A DNA stretch of 64,000 nt from Hymenobacter rubidus (GTDB lineage: Bacteria; Bacteroidota; Bacteroidia; Cytophagales; Hymenobacteraceae). Below, piece by piece: positions 1 through 8,972 of this stretch. The stretch spans positions 62,001 to 126,000 of the forward strand of contig NZ_JAERQF010000001.1 of NCBI RefSeq assembly GCF_016734815.1, read 5' to 3'. A program made the translations under genes and the position numbers. The first letter of the stretch is position 1. Every line of letters begins with the position of its first letter. The notes beneath the pieces were generated by a model that saw only the letters and a program-made list of their open reading frames with translations, did no database searches and had not been told where the DNA came from.

Positions 1-1
1 G

Positions 2-2032
2 CCCGGCGCCCTCACCAGCGGCGGTGTGAGCAACATTTCGTTCTCGTTCCGTGGCAACGACGTGGTGCGCGAGGCCATGCACGCGGCCTTCCTCTACCAC
101 GCCATTCGGGCCGGTTTGGACATGGGCATTGTGAACCCCAACCAGCTGGCGGTGTACGACGAAGTGCCCAAGGACCTGCTGGAACTGGTGGAAGACGTGC
201 TGCTCAACCGCCGTCCCGATGCCACCGAGCGCCTGCTGGAGTTTGCCGACACGGTGAAGCAGAAAGGAAAGGTGGAAGTGGTGGCCGATGCCTGGCGCAG
301 CCTGCCGGTGCAGGAGCGCCTGTCGCACGCGCTGGTGAAGGGCATCACCGAATTCATTGACGAGGACACCGAAGCCGCCCGCCAGGAGCTGGCCCGCCCG
401 CTCGATGTGATTGAAGGCCCGCTCATGGCCGGCATGAACGTAGTGGGCGACCTGTTTGGCGCCGGCAAAATGTTCTTGCCGCAGGTGGTGAAATCGGCCC
501 GCGTGATGAAGAAAGCCGTGGCTTACCTCGAGCCGTACCTCCTGGCCGACAAGCAGGGCACCGACCGCCAGACGGCCGGCAAAATCCTGATGGCCACGGT
601 GAAGGGCGACGTGCACGACATCGGCAAAAACATTGTGGGCGTGGTATTGGCCTGCAACAACTTCGACATCATCGACCTCGGTGTGATGGTGCCACTCGAG
701 AAGATTCTGGACGAGGCCCAGAAGCAGCAGGTCGACGTAATTGGCCTGTCCGGCCTCATCACGCCCTCGCTCGATGAAATGGTGTACGTGGCCCAAGCCA
801 TGGAAAAGCGCGGCATGAAGGTGCCCCTGCTCATTGGCGGAGCTACCACCTCGCGTCTGCACACGGCGGTGAAAATTGCGCCGGCCTACAGCGGCGCGGT
901 GGTACACGTAAACGACGCCTCCCGCTCGGTGGGTGTAGCAGCGGGCTTGCTCGGCTCGGGCGAAGTGGCGTATGCCGAAACGGTGGCGGCCGATTACGCC
1001 GCCCTGCGCGCCGACTACGCCAGCCGCCAGCGCGACAAAAACTACCTGACCATTGAAGCGGCGCGTGAAAACGGCTTCAAATCGGACTGGAGCACGGTTC
1101 CGATTACCAAGCCCAGCTTCCTCGGCACCAAAGTGCTGGAGGGCTACGACTTGGCCGAGCTGGCCCAGTACATCGACTGGACACCCTTCTTCCACACCTG
1201 GGAGCTGAAGGGCCGCTACCCGCGCATCCTCACCGACGAAACCTTGGGCGAGGCCGCGACCAAGCTTTACGAAGATGCACAGGTCATGCTGCGCAAAATC
1301 ATCGACGAGAAGCTGCTCACGGCGCGCGCCGTGCTGGGCTTCTGGCCGGCAAACACGAAGGACTACGACACCATCGAAATCTACGCCGACGACGCGCGCG
1401 AGACGGTGGCCACCGAGTTTTTCACGCTGCGCCAGCAAGGCGAGAAGGGCCCCAGAATCCCCAACATTGCTTTCTCCGACTTCCTGGCGCCGAAAGAATC
1501 GGGCCGCGCCGACTACATGGGCGGCTTCGCCGTGACGGCCGGCATCGGCATCGAGAAGCTGCTGGAGCAATACGAGGCCGACCACGACGACTACTCCAGC
1601 ATCATGGTGAAAGCCCTGGCCGACCGCTTGGCCGAAGCCTTCGCCGAGCGCCTGCACGAGCGGGTGCGCCGCGAGTTCTGGGGCTACGCGCCCGACGAGC
1701 ACCTGAGCGCCGAGGACCTGGTGCAGGAGAAGTACCGCGGCGTGCGCCCCGCCCCCGGCTACCCCGGCTGCCCCGACCACACCGAGAAAATTACCCTGTT
1801 CCAGTTGCTCGACGCCGGCGCCAAAACCGGCATCACCCTCACCGAAAACCTGGCCATGTACCCGGCCTCTTCCGTCAGCGGCATGTACTACGCCCACCCC
1901 GATGCGCGCTATTTCGGCCTCGGCCGCATTGGCGTAGACCAGGTGGCCGACATTGCTCAGCGCAAAAACATGCCCCTGGCCGAACTGGAGCGCTGGCTGA
2001 TGCCAAACCTGAACTACGAGCCCAAGTCGTAG
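2..2032 (+). CDS. metH: Cobalamin-dependent methionine synthase, 3' part (5' end outside window)
   Basis: This is the C-terminal part of MetH, which transfers the methyl group of methyltetrahydrofolate to homocysteine through cobalamin. The reading frame is already open at base 2, so the gene begins upstream of the window. The first residues ([10 protein letters not shown]) are the end of the pterin-binding barrel. A cap region follows. The B12-binding domain has the DVHDIG motif near bases 608-625, whose His ligates cobalt, then GLSGL and LIGGATTS, matching the family's DxHxxG/SxL/GG pattern. The C-terminal third is the reactivation domain that binds S-adenosylmethionine, with [15 protein letters not shown] and [19 protein letters not shown]. 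The homocysteine-binding part is not in the window. metF lies 113 bases downstream and makes the methyl donor, so the pair is functionally linked. Confidence 0.97.
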   Translation, partial: PGALTSGGVSNISFSFRGNDVVREAMHAAFLYHAIRAGLDMGIVNPNQLAVYDEVPKDLLELVEDVLLNRRPDATERLLEFADTVKQKGKVEVVADAWRSLPVQERLSHALVKGITEFIDEDTEAARQELARPLDVIEGPLMAGMNVVGDLFGAGKMFLPQVVKSARVMKKAVAYLEPYLLADKQGTDRQTAGKILMATVKGDVHDIGKNIVGVVLACNNFDIIDLGVMVPLEKILDEAQKQQVDVIGLSGLITPSLDEMVYVAQAMEKRGMKVPLLIGGATTSRLHTAVKIAPAYSGAVVHVNDASRSVGVAAGLLGSGEVAYAETVAADYAALRADYASRQRDKNYLTIEAARENGFKSDWSTVPITKPSFLGTKVLEGYDLAELAQYIDWTPFFHTWELKGRYPRILTDETLGEAATKLYEDAQVMLRKIIDEKLLTARAVLGFWPANTKDYDTIEIYADDARETVATEFFTLRQQGEKGPRIPNIAFSDFLAPKESGRADYMGGFAVTAGIGIEKLLEQYEADHDDYSSIMVKALADRLAEAFAERLHERVRREFWGYAPDEHLSAEDLVQEKYRGVRPAPGYPGCPDHTEKITLFQLLDAGAKTGITLTENLAMYPASSVSGMYYAHPDARYFGLGRIGVDQVADIAQRKNMPLAELERWLMPNLNYEPKS

Positions 2033-2038
2033 AACGTG

Positions 2039-2135
2039 TACCGCGAAATTTCATTTCGCAGCGAGCATCCTGTCCTGCGCTGCCGTCCTATTAATTAATC
2101 CCGCTTTGCTCGACGCGAAATAAAATTTCGCGCTA
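2039..2135. repeat. Palindromic intergenic element, CGAAATTTCATTTCG type
   Basis: The metH-metF gap is almost filled by one inverted repeat. The left arm TACCGCGAAATTTCATTTCG is answered at 2112-2135 by the complement of TAGCGCGAAATTTTATTTCG. The arms enclose about 40 bases. A single arm of the same sequence is present at 24548-24576, and a related element with a GCGCGAACT arm is at 19448-19732. It is probably a non-coding mobile or REP-like element; no gene fits here. Confidence 0.65.
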
Positions 2136-2145
2136 CTCCGCCTAA

Positions 2146-3102
2146 ATGAAAGTTACCGACCACCTGGCCCGCGCCAACGGCAAAACGCTCTTTTCCTTTG
2201 AGGTGCTGCCACCCAAAAAAGGCGAAAACATCCATACGCTCTTTTCGAACATTGAGCCGCTGATGGAGTTCAAGCCGCCGTTCATCGACGTGACGTACCA
2301 CCGCGAAGAATACGTGTACCGCCACCACCCCAACGGCCTGCTGGAGAAGAAGACCGTGCGCCGCCGCCCCGGCACCGTGGGCATTTGCGCGGCCATCAAA
2401 AACCGCTTCGATGTAGACACCGTGCCCCACCTCATCTGCGGCGGTTTCACGAAGGAAGAAACCGAGAACGCGCTGATAGACCTGCATTTCCTGGGCATCG
2501 ACTCCCTGCTGGCCTTGCGCGGCGACCCCATCAAGAGTGAAGGCATCTTCAAGCCCGAGCCCGACGGGCACGCCTACGCCTGCGACCTCATTGGGCAAGT
2601 GGCCAACCTGAACAAGGGCGAATACCTCGATGAGGAGCAGGACGATACCTGGGCCACCAACTTCTGCATCGGCACGGCTGGCTACCCCGAAAAGCACTTC
2701 GAAGCGCCCAACTATGCCTCCGATATCCGCTACCTGAAGCACAAGGTGGACCGGGGCGCCGAGTACATTGTGACCCAGATGTTCTTCGACAACGAGGAAT
2801 TTTTCAAGTTCGAGCAGAAGTGCCGCGATGCGGGCATCACGGTGCCCATCATTCCCGGCCTGAAGCCGTTGACCACCAAAAGCCAGCTCACCATGCTGCC
2901 GCGGGCCTTTTTTCTCAACCTGCCCGAGCCGCTGGTGGAAGCCATCAGCCAGTGCCGCGACAACGAGGCGGCCCGCACCATCGGCATCGAGTGGTGCCTG
3001 AACCAGAGCCGCGAACTGATGGCCCACGGCGTGCCCTGCCTGCACTACTACAGCATGGGCAAGTCGGAAAGCATTCGGCGCGTGGCAGCGGAGCTGTTTT
3101 AA
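2146..3102 (+). CDS. metF: 5,10-methylenetetrahydrofolate reductase
   Basis: MetF reduces methylenetetrahydrofolate to methyltetrahydrofolate with an FAD cofactor, supplying the methyl group used by the upstream metH. The protein is 318 residues, the usual bacterial length, and runs as one (beta/alpha)8 barrel. The N-terminal FSFEVLPPKKGEN is the family's opening segment with the catalytic Glu. IDVTYH, LALRGDPI and DYIVTQMFFDN-like sequence (here EYIVTQMFFDN) follow in the expected order, and IPGLKPLT lies near residue 240. The ATG at 2146 begins directly before the conserved N-terminus, so the start is secure. It is separated from metH only by a palindromic element, so the two could be co-transcribed. 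Confidence 0.97.
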   Translation: MKVTDHLARANGKTLFSFEVLPPKKGENIHTLFSNIEPLMEFKPPFIDVTYHREEYVYRHHPNGLLEKKTVRRRPGTVGICAAIKNRFDVDTVPHLICGGFTKEETENALIDLHFLGIDSLLALRGDPIKSEGIFKPEPDGHAYACDLIGQVANLNKGEYLDEEQDDTWATNFCIGTAGYPEKHFEAPNYASDIRYLKHKVDRGAEYIVTQMFFDNEEFFKFEQKCRDAGITVPIIPGLKPLTTKSQLTMLPRAFFLNLPEPLVEAISQCRDNEAARTIGIEWCLNQSRELMAHGVPCLHYYSMGKSESIRRVAAELF

Positions 3103-3130
3103 GGGGCGATTTTAGTTGCCTTATTCAGCA

Positions 3131-3239
3131 CGTCATGCTGAGCGCAGTCGAAGCATCTCTACCGCAATGGCAATTCAATCGTATTGAGTAGTTGCGCGGT
3201 AGAGATGGTTCGACTGCGCTCAGCATGACGTTCTTTTTT
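3131..3239. repeat. Interspersed palindromic element, copy 1 (variant A)
   Basis: The element runs from CGTCATGCTGAGCGCAGTCG through AAGCATCTCTACCGC, a short loop, then the inverted arm GCGGTAGAGATGGTTCGACT ending in CAGCATGACG, followed by a T-run. It is the first of twelve copies in the window. It occupies the metF-TPR gene gap and could form a long hairpin resembling a terminator for metF. Confidence 0.85.
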
Positions 3240-3253
3240 GCAACTGCTAATTG

Positions 3254-3736
3254 ATGATGCTCGACGACCTATTTGCCCAGTTGCGCACGGCCACGGCGCC
3301 GGCCGAGATTGAAGCGCTGCAAAGCGGTATTTGGCAATTGTGGCTAACGAGTGGCGACACAGGCCTCGACAAAGAGCTGGAAGCCGGCATGCGCGCCATG
3401 CAGGCCGAAGACCAAGGCTTGGCCATTAAACATTTTACCAGAATAATTCAACTCAACCCTGCGTTTACCGAAGCCTGGAACAAGCGCGCCACGGCCTATT
3501 ATCTGCGGGGTGAGTACCGGGCTTCGCTGGACGACATTGCCGAGACGCTGCAGCGGGAGCCCCGGCACTTTGGGGCGCTGTGGGGACAGGCCAGCATCTT
3601 GCGGCAGTTGGGCGACTACCGACGCGCCCTGCACGCGCTCGACCGACTGGGCGCCATCTGCGCGCATTTTCCGGGCCTGCAGGAGCAGCAGCGCGCCCTG
3701 CGCGAATTGCTGGAAGAAGGCCGCTTTCCTCAATAA
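3254..3736 (+). CDS. Small TPR-repeat protein
   Basis: A soluble protein of about 160 residues with no signal peptide. Residues from about 48 to 150 form two to three tetratricopeptide repeats, seen in phrases such as AIKHFTRIIQLNPAFTEAWN, YLRGEYRASLDDIAETLQRE and LRQLGDYRRALHALDRL. TPRs are protein-interaction scaffolds, so a specific role cannot be read from sequence. A TTG at 3251 and ATGs at 3254 and 3257 are all possible starts; the first ATG is used here. Similar short TPR proteins are common in Bacteroidota. The gene stands alone between a palindromic element and a lipoprotein gene. Confidence 0.8.
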   Translation: MMLDDLFAQLRTATAPAEIEALQSGIWQLWLTSGDTGLDKELEAGMRAMQAEDQGLAIKHFTRIIQLNPAFTEAWNKRATAYYLRGEYRASLDDIAETLQREPRHFGALWGQASILRQLGDYRRALHALDRLGAICAHFPGLQEQQRALRELLEEGRFPQ

Positions 3737-3762
3737 GCACGGGCGGGCAGCCCGGCGCCGGC

Positions 3763-3786
3763 AGCCGCCTACCTTTCGGCGGCTTT
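3763..3786 (+). terminator. Possible weak intrinsic terminator after the TPR gene
   Basis: AGCCGCC and GGCGGCT form a 7-bp stem with an 8-base loop. Only three T follow, so termination would be weak. The placement 27 bases after the stop codon is suitable. Confidence 0.3.
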
Positions 3787-3860
3787 CGCCGTAAACAGTT
3801 CATTTTGGCGAAACCCGCAGCGTCGGTTTTGTCAATCTCACGTATTGATTCTTCTTTGCC

Positions 3861-4418
3861 ATGACACGAATTGCAGACTCCGGGGTTGGACTACGGCTTT
3901 GTGGCAGCGCGGCGGTGCTGGCGCTGCTGCTCAGCGGTTGCGACTCGACGCCGAACGAACGCCGAACGGTGGCCCGCAGCGCCGGCCGCGAGCTCGACAC
4001 CCTGGCCCGCACCGCCGCCGGCAAACTGGCCAAGGTAGGCAAAGCCACCGCCCGCTACGATGCCAACAACCGCGCCCGCCGCGCCCGGCCCCTCGACCCG
4101 CGCCAGCAAATTGCCATGGAAAACAAGCTGCTGGGGCCGTATGCGGGCCAGGTCAATGCCCTGACGCCGGCCGACCTGCCCAACGCTTACGCCCAGCTGG
4201 TGCGCGAAACCCGCACCCAACGCACCACCTGGACCGACCGCGACTGGGACTACGCCCGCGCCGTGTACCAGCGCCTCAACGACCAGCTCAAGCAAATCCG
4301 GATGGACATGCCGGCCCGCTACGAGCTGCCCATCCGGGCCCGGCAGGCCGAGTTTGTGGCCCTGCAAGCCGGCCACACGGCCGCGGGCATCAACGAAACG
4401 GCCAAGCAGGTGAAGTAA
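3861..4418 (+). CDS. Hypothetical lipoprotein
   Basis: A 185-residue protein with a type II signal peptide: a hydrophobic stretch followed by the lipobox LLLSGC, giving a lipidated Cys near residue 27. The mature part is rich in Arg, Ala and Gln and appears mostly helical, with no cofactor or catalytic motif that I recognise. A segment with the residues TWTDRDWDYARAVYQRLN suggests a helical-bundle or DUF-type envelope protein. The start ATG at 3861 is directly before a basic residue and the hydrophobic core, which fits a signal sequence. Function unknown. It is probably anchored in a membrane facing the periplasm or cell surface. Confidence 0.75.
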   Translation: MTRIADSGVGLRLCGSAAVLALLLSGCDSTPNERRTVARSAGRELDTLARTAAGKLAKVGKATARYDANNRARRARPLDPRQQIAMENKLLGPYAGQVNALTPADLPNAYAQLVRETRTQRTTWTDRDWDYARAVYQRLNDQLKQIRMDMPARYELPIRARQAEFVALQAGHTAAGINETAKQVK

Positions 4419-4499
4419 GCCAGGCGGTGAAAGCGAAGCGCTAACCGGGATTTCTGCTCAATTTTAACGCGTCGCTTTTACCTCCTGCTGCCCGTTGCC

Positions 4500-4940
4500 G
4501 TGCCAAGTCCCGACTCCGTTGTTTTCCTCGAATCGTTTTACGAGCCGATGGCCGCCAACCTGGCCCGCACCCGGCTGGAAGCGGCGGGCATTCCGTGCTT
4601 CCTGAGCAATGAAAACCTGGTGTCGCTGATACCGCTTTACAGCCCCATCACCGGCGGGGTGCGGCTGTATGTGCTGCAGCGCGATGCCGAAACGGCCCTC
4701 GAAATCCTGCACCACGAGCCCGTGCCCCTGGCTACCGGCCCCGATGTGGCTTCTTTTGCCGCCGATGCCCCCGACCCGGTGACGCCCCGCTGCCCCCGCT
4801 GCGGCTCGTCGGATGTGGCCTTTGGGCCGGCCACGCGCAATACGTATGGCTTTTGGGCATCCTTGTTGTCGGTGCTGCTGCGATTTCCGGTGCGCGGCAA
4901 CCGCTACCATTGCTTTCATTGCGGCCACGAGTTCAAGTAA
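4500..4940 (+). CDS. DUF2007 family protein with C-terminal zinc ribbon
   Basis: A 146-residue cytosolic-type protein. Residues about 7-75 (FLESFYEPMAANLARTRLEA, GIPCFLSNEN, GGVRLYVLQRDAETALEIL) match the DUF2007 'putative signal transducing protein' fold, a small alpha/beta domain. The C-terminal half carries CPRCGSS and, about 45 residues later, CFHCGHEF, a four-cysteine zinc ribbon. A short hydrophobic stretch lies between the cysteine pairs. No ATG is available near the conserved start; the GTG at 4500 is used. The molecular role of the family is not established. A degenerate palindromic element follows. Confidence 0.8.
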   Translation: MPSPDSVVFLESFYEPMAANLARTRLEAAGIPCFLSNENLVSLIPLYSPITGGVRLYVLQRDAETALEILHHEPVPLATGPDVASFAADAPDPVTPRCPRCGSSDVAFGPATRNTYGFWASLLSVLLRFPVRGNRYHCFHCGHEFK

Positions 4941-5002
4941 GCAGCCGATGGGCCATTGGTGCTGAGCGCTCAGCAGTCGAGCGAAAATAACCGTAGTAAA
5001 AA

Positions 5003-5040
5003 AGCCCGTCATGCTTCGACTGCGCTCAGCAGGACGGGCT
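5003..5040. repeat. Degenerate palindromic element, copy 2 (half element)
   Basis: CATGCTTCGACTGCGCTCAG is the right arm of the variant A element. The matching left arm at about 4960-4982 is scrambled (GCTGAGCGCTCAGCAGTCGA). The outer bases AGCCCGTC (5003-5010) and GACGGGCT (5033-5040) pair, so the remnant could still fold as a hairpin. Confidence 0.6.
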
Positions 5041-5107
5041 AAATTCAATACGCTTACTTCTGCACCACCACTTGATACCAAAGTACCGGAAGTAGCGTTA
5101 TTGCGGC

Positions 5108-6262
5108 ATGGCTGGCGTACACAACCGATGGCTTGGGCAATGGCTGTTGCGGCTGGCGGTGCTGCTGCCGGGTGCGCCGGCACTGGCGCAAGCACCGCTG
5201 CCGACGGGCGATGGCCTCAAAGGCGATTACTACGAAGGAACGGACTTTGAAAAATACGTCCTGACCCGCCGCGACGCCACCATCAATTTTAACTGGGGCC
5301 AGCAGCCGCCCGCACCGAGGCTCCCGGCCGAGGATTTTTCGGTGCGCTGGACGGGCTGGCTGGTGCCCCCGGCCAGCGGCAAATACCTTTTTCATGTGAC
5401 CGTGGACGACGGCATTCGGCTGTGGCTGGACGACCGGCTGCTGCTCAACGAGTGGCGTGGCCAGCCCCAGAGCAGCTACATTGCCGCCGTTGAGCTCCGG
5501 GCCGGCGAGCCTTACCGCCTACGGGTTGACTATTGCCAATACGGCTTGGACACCCGTGTTTTTGTGACGTGGGAGCTACCTGTTTCCCCTACGGCTCCGG
5601 CTCCCTCGTCGTGGCGAAATTTCTGGGGCCTTGCCGATAATAAGCCCGCCTCCAAGTCCATCCCCATTTCTTCGGCGTACTTATACCGGGAAAACCCCAA
5701 GCCCGTGGCAAAGCGTGTAAGCCCGCCTCCCCCGGTACCTACGCCCACAGCTCCGGTAGTAAGCAGGCCGCAACCGCCGGCGCGACTGCCTAGCAAAAAG
5801 CCGGCATGGGGCGCGGGCAACCCGGCGGCCAGGCGCACCGCTCCGGTGGCAGCGCGCACCCGGGCGCCCGTCTTGGCGCCCCCCGACTCGGGCAGTGCCG
5901 CGCAGCTGACAAAGCTGGCAGTGGGCGAGGCGGTGACGCTGCCTGACCTTTATTTTGACCAAGGCCAAGCCTTGCTGCTGCCCGCTGCCCGCACCACGCT
6001 CGATGGCCTGGCAGCCCAGATGAGCACCCGGCCCGGGCTACGCTTTGAGGTGCAGGGCCACACCGACAACGTAGGCAATGCCGAACTGAACCGCCAGCTC
6101 TCCCAGCAACGCGCCGAAGTGGTGTGCCTCTACCTCACGGCGCATGGCGTGGCTACGGCCCAGCTGCGGCCAGTGGGCTACGGCGGCACCCAGCCCGTAG
6201 CCGACAATACGGACCCCGCCCAGCGCCCGCGCAACCGGCGCGTGGTGCTGCGGCGGCTGTAA
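5108..6262 (+). CDS. PA14 domain-OmpA domain outer-membrane protein
   Basis: A 384-residue exported protein in three parts. A signal peptide (hydrophobic core, then PALAQA) precedes a PA14 domain at about residues 33-155, shown by GLKGDYYEG, FSVRWTGWLVPPASGKYLFH and DDGIRLWLDDRLLLNEW. PA14 domains bind carbohydrates in many enzymes and adhesins. A Pro/Ala-rich linker of about 100 residues follows. The C-terminal OmpA-like domain (about 280-384) has LYFDQGQALLLPAARTTLDG, GHTDNVGNAELNRQLSQQRA and GYGGTQPV, with the Asp and Arg that contact diaminopimelate in peptidoglycan. Inference: a periplasmic protein tying a glycan-binding domain to the cell wall. The ATG is the first in frame before the signal sequence. 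Confidence 0.88.
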   Translation: MAGVHNRWLGQWLLRLAVLLPGAPALAQAPLPTGDGLKGDYYEGTDFEKYVLTRRDATINFNWGQQPPAPRLPAEDFSVRWTGWLVPPASGKYLFHVTVDDGIRLWLDDRLLLNEWRGQPQSSYIAAVELRAGEPYRLRVDYCQYGLDTRVFVTWELPVSPTAPAPSSWRNFWGLADNKPASKSIPISSAYLYRENPKPVAKRVSPPPPVPTPTAPVVSRPQPPARLPSKKPAWGAGNPAARRTAPVAARTRAPVLAPPDSGSAAQLTKLAVGEAVTLPDLYFDQGQALLLPAARTTLDGLAAQMSTRPGLRFEVQGHTDNVGNAELNRQLSQQRAEVVCLYLTAHGVATAQLRPVGYGGTQPVADNTDPAQRPRNRRVVLRRL

Positions 6263-6346
6263 GTAGGCAGGGCCACAAAAGCGGGTCAATGGCAGCCATT
6301 CGGGAATTTTCCGCGTAAGCAGGCACACACATCATCCTCCTTTGCC

Positions 6347-7267
6347 ATGCCCGCTAAAAAGCCGACCACGGCCCCCAGCACCGCTCCTGCCAAGCCCGAA
6401 CGCCGCCCTACGGCCAAGGACATGAAAGCGGCTGCCCAAAAGCTGCCCTATCCCGCCAAGCAGGCCGATATGAAACTGCAACCCGACTCGGACCTGGCTA
6501 ACTACAAGGCAGCCGGCAAGCTTCGGGGCAAAGTGGCCATCATCACCGGGGCCGACTCCGGCATTGGGCGAGCCGTGGCCCTCGCCTTTGCCAAGGAAGG
6601 CGCCCACGTGGCCGTGGTATTCAACGAAAATGTGGACGACGCCGAGAAAACCAAACAGCTGGTGGAACGTGAGCAGCGCAAGTGCCTGCTGCTCCAGCTC
6701 GACGTGCGCGACCCCGAACAGTGCCGGCAGGCCGTGCGCCGCACGCTGGCCGAGCTGGGCGGCCTGAACATTCTGGTGAACAATGCCGCCTTCCAGATGG
6801 CCCAGGACAAGTTCGAAGACATTCCGGAAGAGCAAATCCGACGCACCTTCGACACCAATATTCTGGGGTATATCTGGATGGCGCAGGCCGCCATCCCGCA
6901 CCTTAAAAAGGACGACTGCATCATCAATACGGGCAGCATTGTGGGCATCACGGGCATTCCGCTGCTCGTCGACTATGCCTGCTCGAAGGCGGGCATTCAT
7001 GCGCTTACCAAGTCGCTGGCGCTGTATCTGGGCGAGCAAGGCATTCGGGTGAACTGCGTGGTGCCCGGCCCGGTCTGGACGCCCAACATTCCCGGCACCA
7101 TGCCGCGCGAAGAAATTGCCAAGTTCGGGCACGAAGTCGCCCTCAGGCGCCCCGGCCAACCCGAGGAACTGGCGCCGGCTTATGTGCTGCTGGCTTCGCA
7201 GGACGGCTCCTTTATGACGGGTTCGCTCGTACACGTCACGGGGGGCAAGCTCAGCAGCGACGAGTAG
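6347..7267 (+). CDS. Short-chain dehydrogenase, stress-protein (YdaD/GSP39-like) type
   Basis: A 306-residue SDR oxidoreductase. Residues 1-55 are a Lys/Pro/Ala-rich extension ending in a segment typical of the Gsp39/YdaD subgroup (QLPYPxKQxxM-like). The Rossmann motif TGADSGIGRAVALAF follows at about residue 66, then NNAA in ILVNNAAFQ, the catalytic Ser in NTGSIVG and the Tyr-Lys pair in YACSKAGIHALTKSLA. VNCVVPGPVWTP and FMTGSLVHVTGG are the usual C-terminal landmarks. The substrate cannot be inferred; members are NAD(P)-dependent and often stress-induced. The gene stands alone and is followed by an enlarged palindromic element. Confidence 0.9.
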   Translation: MPAKKPTTAPSTAPAKPERRPTAKDMKAAAQKLPYPAKQADMKLQPDSDLANYKAAGKLRGKVAIITGADSGIGRAVALAFAKEGAHVAVVFNENVDDAEKTKQLVEREQRKCLLLQLDVRDPEQCRQAVRRTLAELGGLNILVNNAAFQMAQDKFEDIPEEQIRRTFDTNILGYIWMAQAAIPHLKKDDCIINTGSIVGITGIPLLVDYACSKAGIHALTKSLALYLGEQGIRVNCVVPGPVWTPNIPGTMPREEIAKFGHEVALRRPGQPEELAPAYVLLASQDGSFMTGSLVHVTGGKLSSDE

Positions 7268-7290
7268 GCTTTTTTATAAACGAGCCCGCC

Positions 7291-7495
7291 TGTCGTTCTG
7301 AGCGCAGCAAAGGGCCTTTTCACCGAAGAGCTGTTTATAGTGAAGCTGCTTAGAAAGTCAACAGAACGTCATGTTGTGCGCGGCTTCGACCAGCTCCGTG
7401 GGACGTTATCGCTTTTTTTGACGACTTTCTGAACAGTTTAAGTATGTCACAGCGGCGCAGGAGTCATAAGGTCCTTCGCTGCGCTCAGGATGACA
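7291..7495. repeat. Palindromic element, copy 3 (variant B, enlarged centre)
   Basis: The outer arms TGTCGTTCTGAGCGCAGCAA and its partner GTCCTTCGCTGCGCTCAGGA ... TGACA belong to variant B, but they are about 205 bases apart overall instead of about 100. The extra central sequence has its own inverted ends (AGAAAGTC near 7352 and GACTTTCT near 7423). It also includes GAACGTCATG, the tip of another variant. This looks like one element inside another, or a duplication. Confidence 0.7.
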
Positions 7496-7528
7496 GGTGT
7501 TTTTTAAACCTTTATTTCCCCCTCCTTT

Positions 7529-8938
7529 ATGGCCGATAACTCCTCTTCTTTGCTCGACCGCAGCCGCACCGTGGCGGGGCCCGGCTACAACCGCTGGCTG
7601 GTGCCGCCGGCGGCCCTGGCCATTCACCTGGCCATTGGGCAGGCGTATGCGTTCAGCGTGTTCAACAAGCCGCTGGGCGCGCTTATCAGCGGCGATGTGG
7701 CCAAGCCCGCGCCCGACGACTGGACGCCGCTGCAAATCGGCATCACGTTTTCCATTGCCATTGTGCTGCTGGGCTTGTCGGCGGCTATTTTTGGAAAGTG
7801 GCTGGAGCGCGTGGGGCCGCGCAAGGCCATGCTGGCGGCGTCGCTCTGCTTCGGCGGGGGCTTTCTCATTGGCTCGCTGGGCATTCACCTGCACAACCTT
7901 TGGCTGCTGTATTTCGGCTATGGTTTTGTGGGCGGCATTGGGCTGGGCATCGGCTACATTTCGCCGGTGAGCACGCTCATCAAGTGGTTCCCCGACCGCA
8001 AGGGCGTGGCCACGGGCATGGCCATCATGGGCTTTGGCGGCGGCGCCATGATTGGCTCGCCGCTGGCCAACAACCTGATGGCGCATTTTAAGGATTCGGC
8101 GCCGATGGGCGTGGCGCCCACGTTCATCGTGATGGGGTTGGTTTATCTGGTTTTTATGCAGTTTGGCGTCTGGACCATCCGGGTGCCGGCCGATGACTGG
8201 AAGCCCGCCGGCTACGTGCCCAGCACCGAGCACAACGACCTCATCACCACAGCCAACGTGTCGGCCGATAACGCCATCAAAACACCGCAATTCTGGATGC
8301 TTTGGGTGGTGCTGCTTTGCAACGTGACGGCCGGCATCGGCGTACTTGAAACCGCCTCGCCGCTCATTCAGGAGACGTTTTCGGACACCGCCATGGGCGC
8401 CGGCAAGGGCGTGACGGCCGCCGCGGCCGCCGGCTTCGTGGGCCTGCTGAGCTTGTTCAATCTGCTGGGCCGCTTCTTCTGGTCGTCGGCTTCGGATAAG
8501 CTGGGCCGCAAGGTGGCTTATGCCATCTATTTCGGTTTGGGCATCGTGCTCTACGCCCTGATTCCGACGCTGGGCCATAACCTGCAACTGACCTTGTTTG
8601 TGGCCGTGGCCTGCGTCATTATCAGCATGTACGGCGGCGGTTTTGCCACGGCCCCGGCTTACCTGTCCGACCTGTTTGGCAAGTACCAGGTGGGCGCCAT
8701 CCACGGCCGCCTGCTCACGGCCTGGAGCACGGCCGGCGTGCTCGGTCCGCTCATCGTGCACTACCTCTCCGACAGCCGCAAGCACGAAGGCTTTGCAGGC
8801 GCGGCGGCTTACCAAACGGTGTTCTACACCATGGCCGGCCTGCTGGTGGTGGGCTTCCTGGCCAACATTCTGGTGACGGCCGTGAACGAGCGGTACTACG
8901 AAAAAGGCCCGGTCACGATAGAGCCCGGCGCCCACTAA
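7529..8938 (+). CDS. MFS transporter, OFA (oxalate/formate antiporter-like) family
   Basis: A 469-residue, 12-helix major facilitator. The N-terminus (GYNRWLVPPAALAIHLAIGQ, AYAFSVF) is characteristic of the OFA family, whose members carry small carboxylates such as oxalate, formate or lactate. The cytoplasmic loop motif between helices 2 and 3 appears as KWLERVGPRKAML. A second-half counterpart is SASDKLGRKVAYAIYFGLG. The conserved phrase WFPDRKGVATGMAIMGFGGG is also present. A 49-residue single-helix protein starts 34 bases downstream and is probably co-transcribed as its small subunit. Neighbouring genes for sugar-acid oxidation suggest an organic-acid substrate, but the substrate is unproven. 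Confidence 0.9.
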   Translation: MADNSSSLLDRSRTVAGPGYNRWLVPPAALAIHLAIGQAYAFSVFNKPLGALISGDVAKPAPDDWTPLQIGITFSIAIVLLGLSAAIFGKWLERVGPRKAMLAASLCFGGGFLIGSLGIHLHNLWLLYFGYGFVGGIGLGIGYISPVSTLIKWFPDRKGVATGMAIMGFGGGAMIGSPLANNLMAHFKDSAPMGVAPTFIVMGLVYLVFMQFGVWTIRVPADDWKPAGYVPSTEHNDLITTANVSADNAIKTPQFWMLWVVLLCNVTAGIGVLETASPLIQETFSDTAMGAGKGVTAAAAAGFVGLLSLFNLLGRFFWSSASDKLGRKVAYAIYFGLGIVLYALIPTLGHNLQLTLFVAVACVIISMYGGGFATAPAYLSDLFGKYQVGAIHGRLLTAWSTAGVLGPLIVHYLSDSRKHEGFAGAAAYQTVFYTMAGLLVVGFLANILVTAVNERYYEKGPVTIEPGAH

Positions 8939-8972
8939 ACAACCCTGTTCCACTCCTTCAAACGATTACAAC

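Noticed and set aside
7406..8953. Long minus-strand reading frame (515 codons) opposite the MFS transporter
   Set aside because: It mirrors the transporter gene, is rich in His, Gln, Gly and Arg with no family motif, and its 5' and 3' ends run into a palindromic element. Such antisense frames are common in GC-rich DNA.
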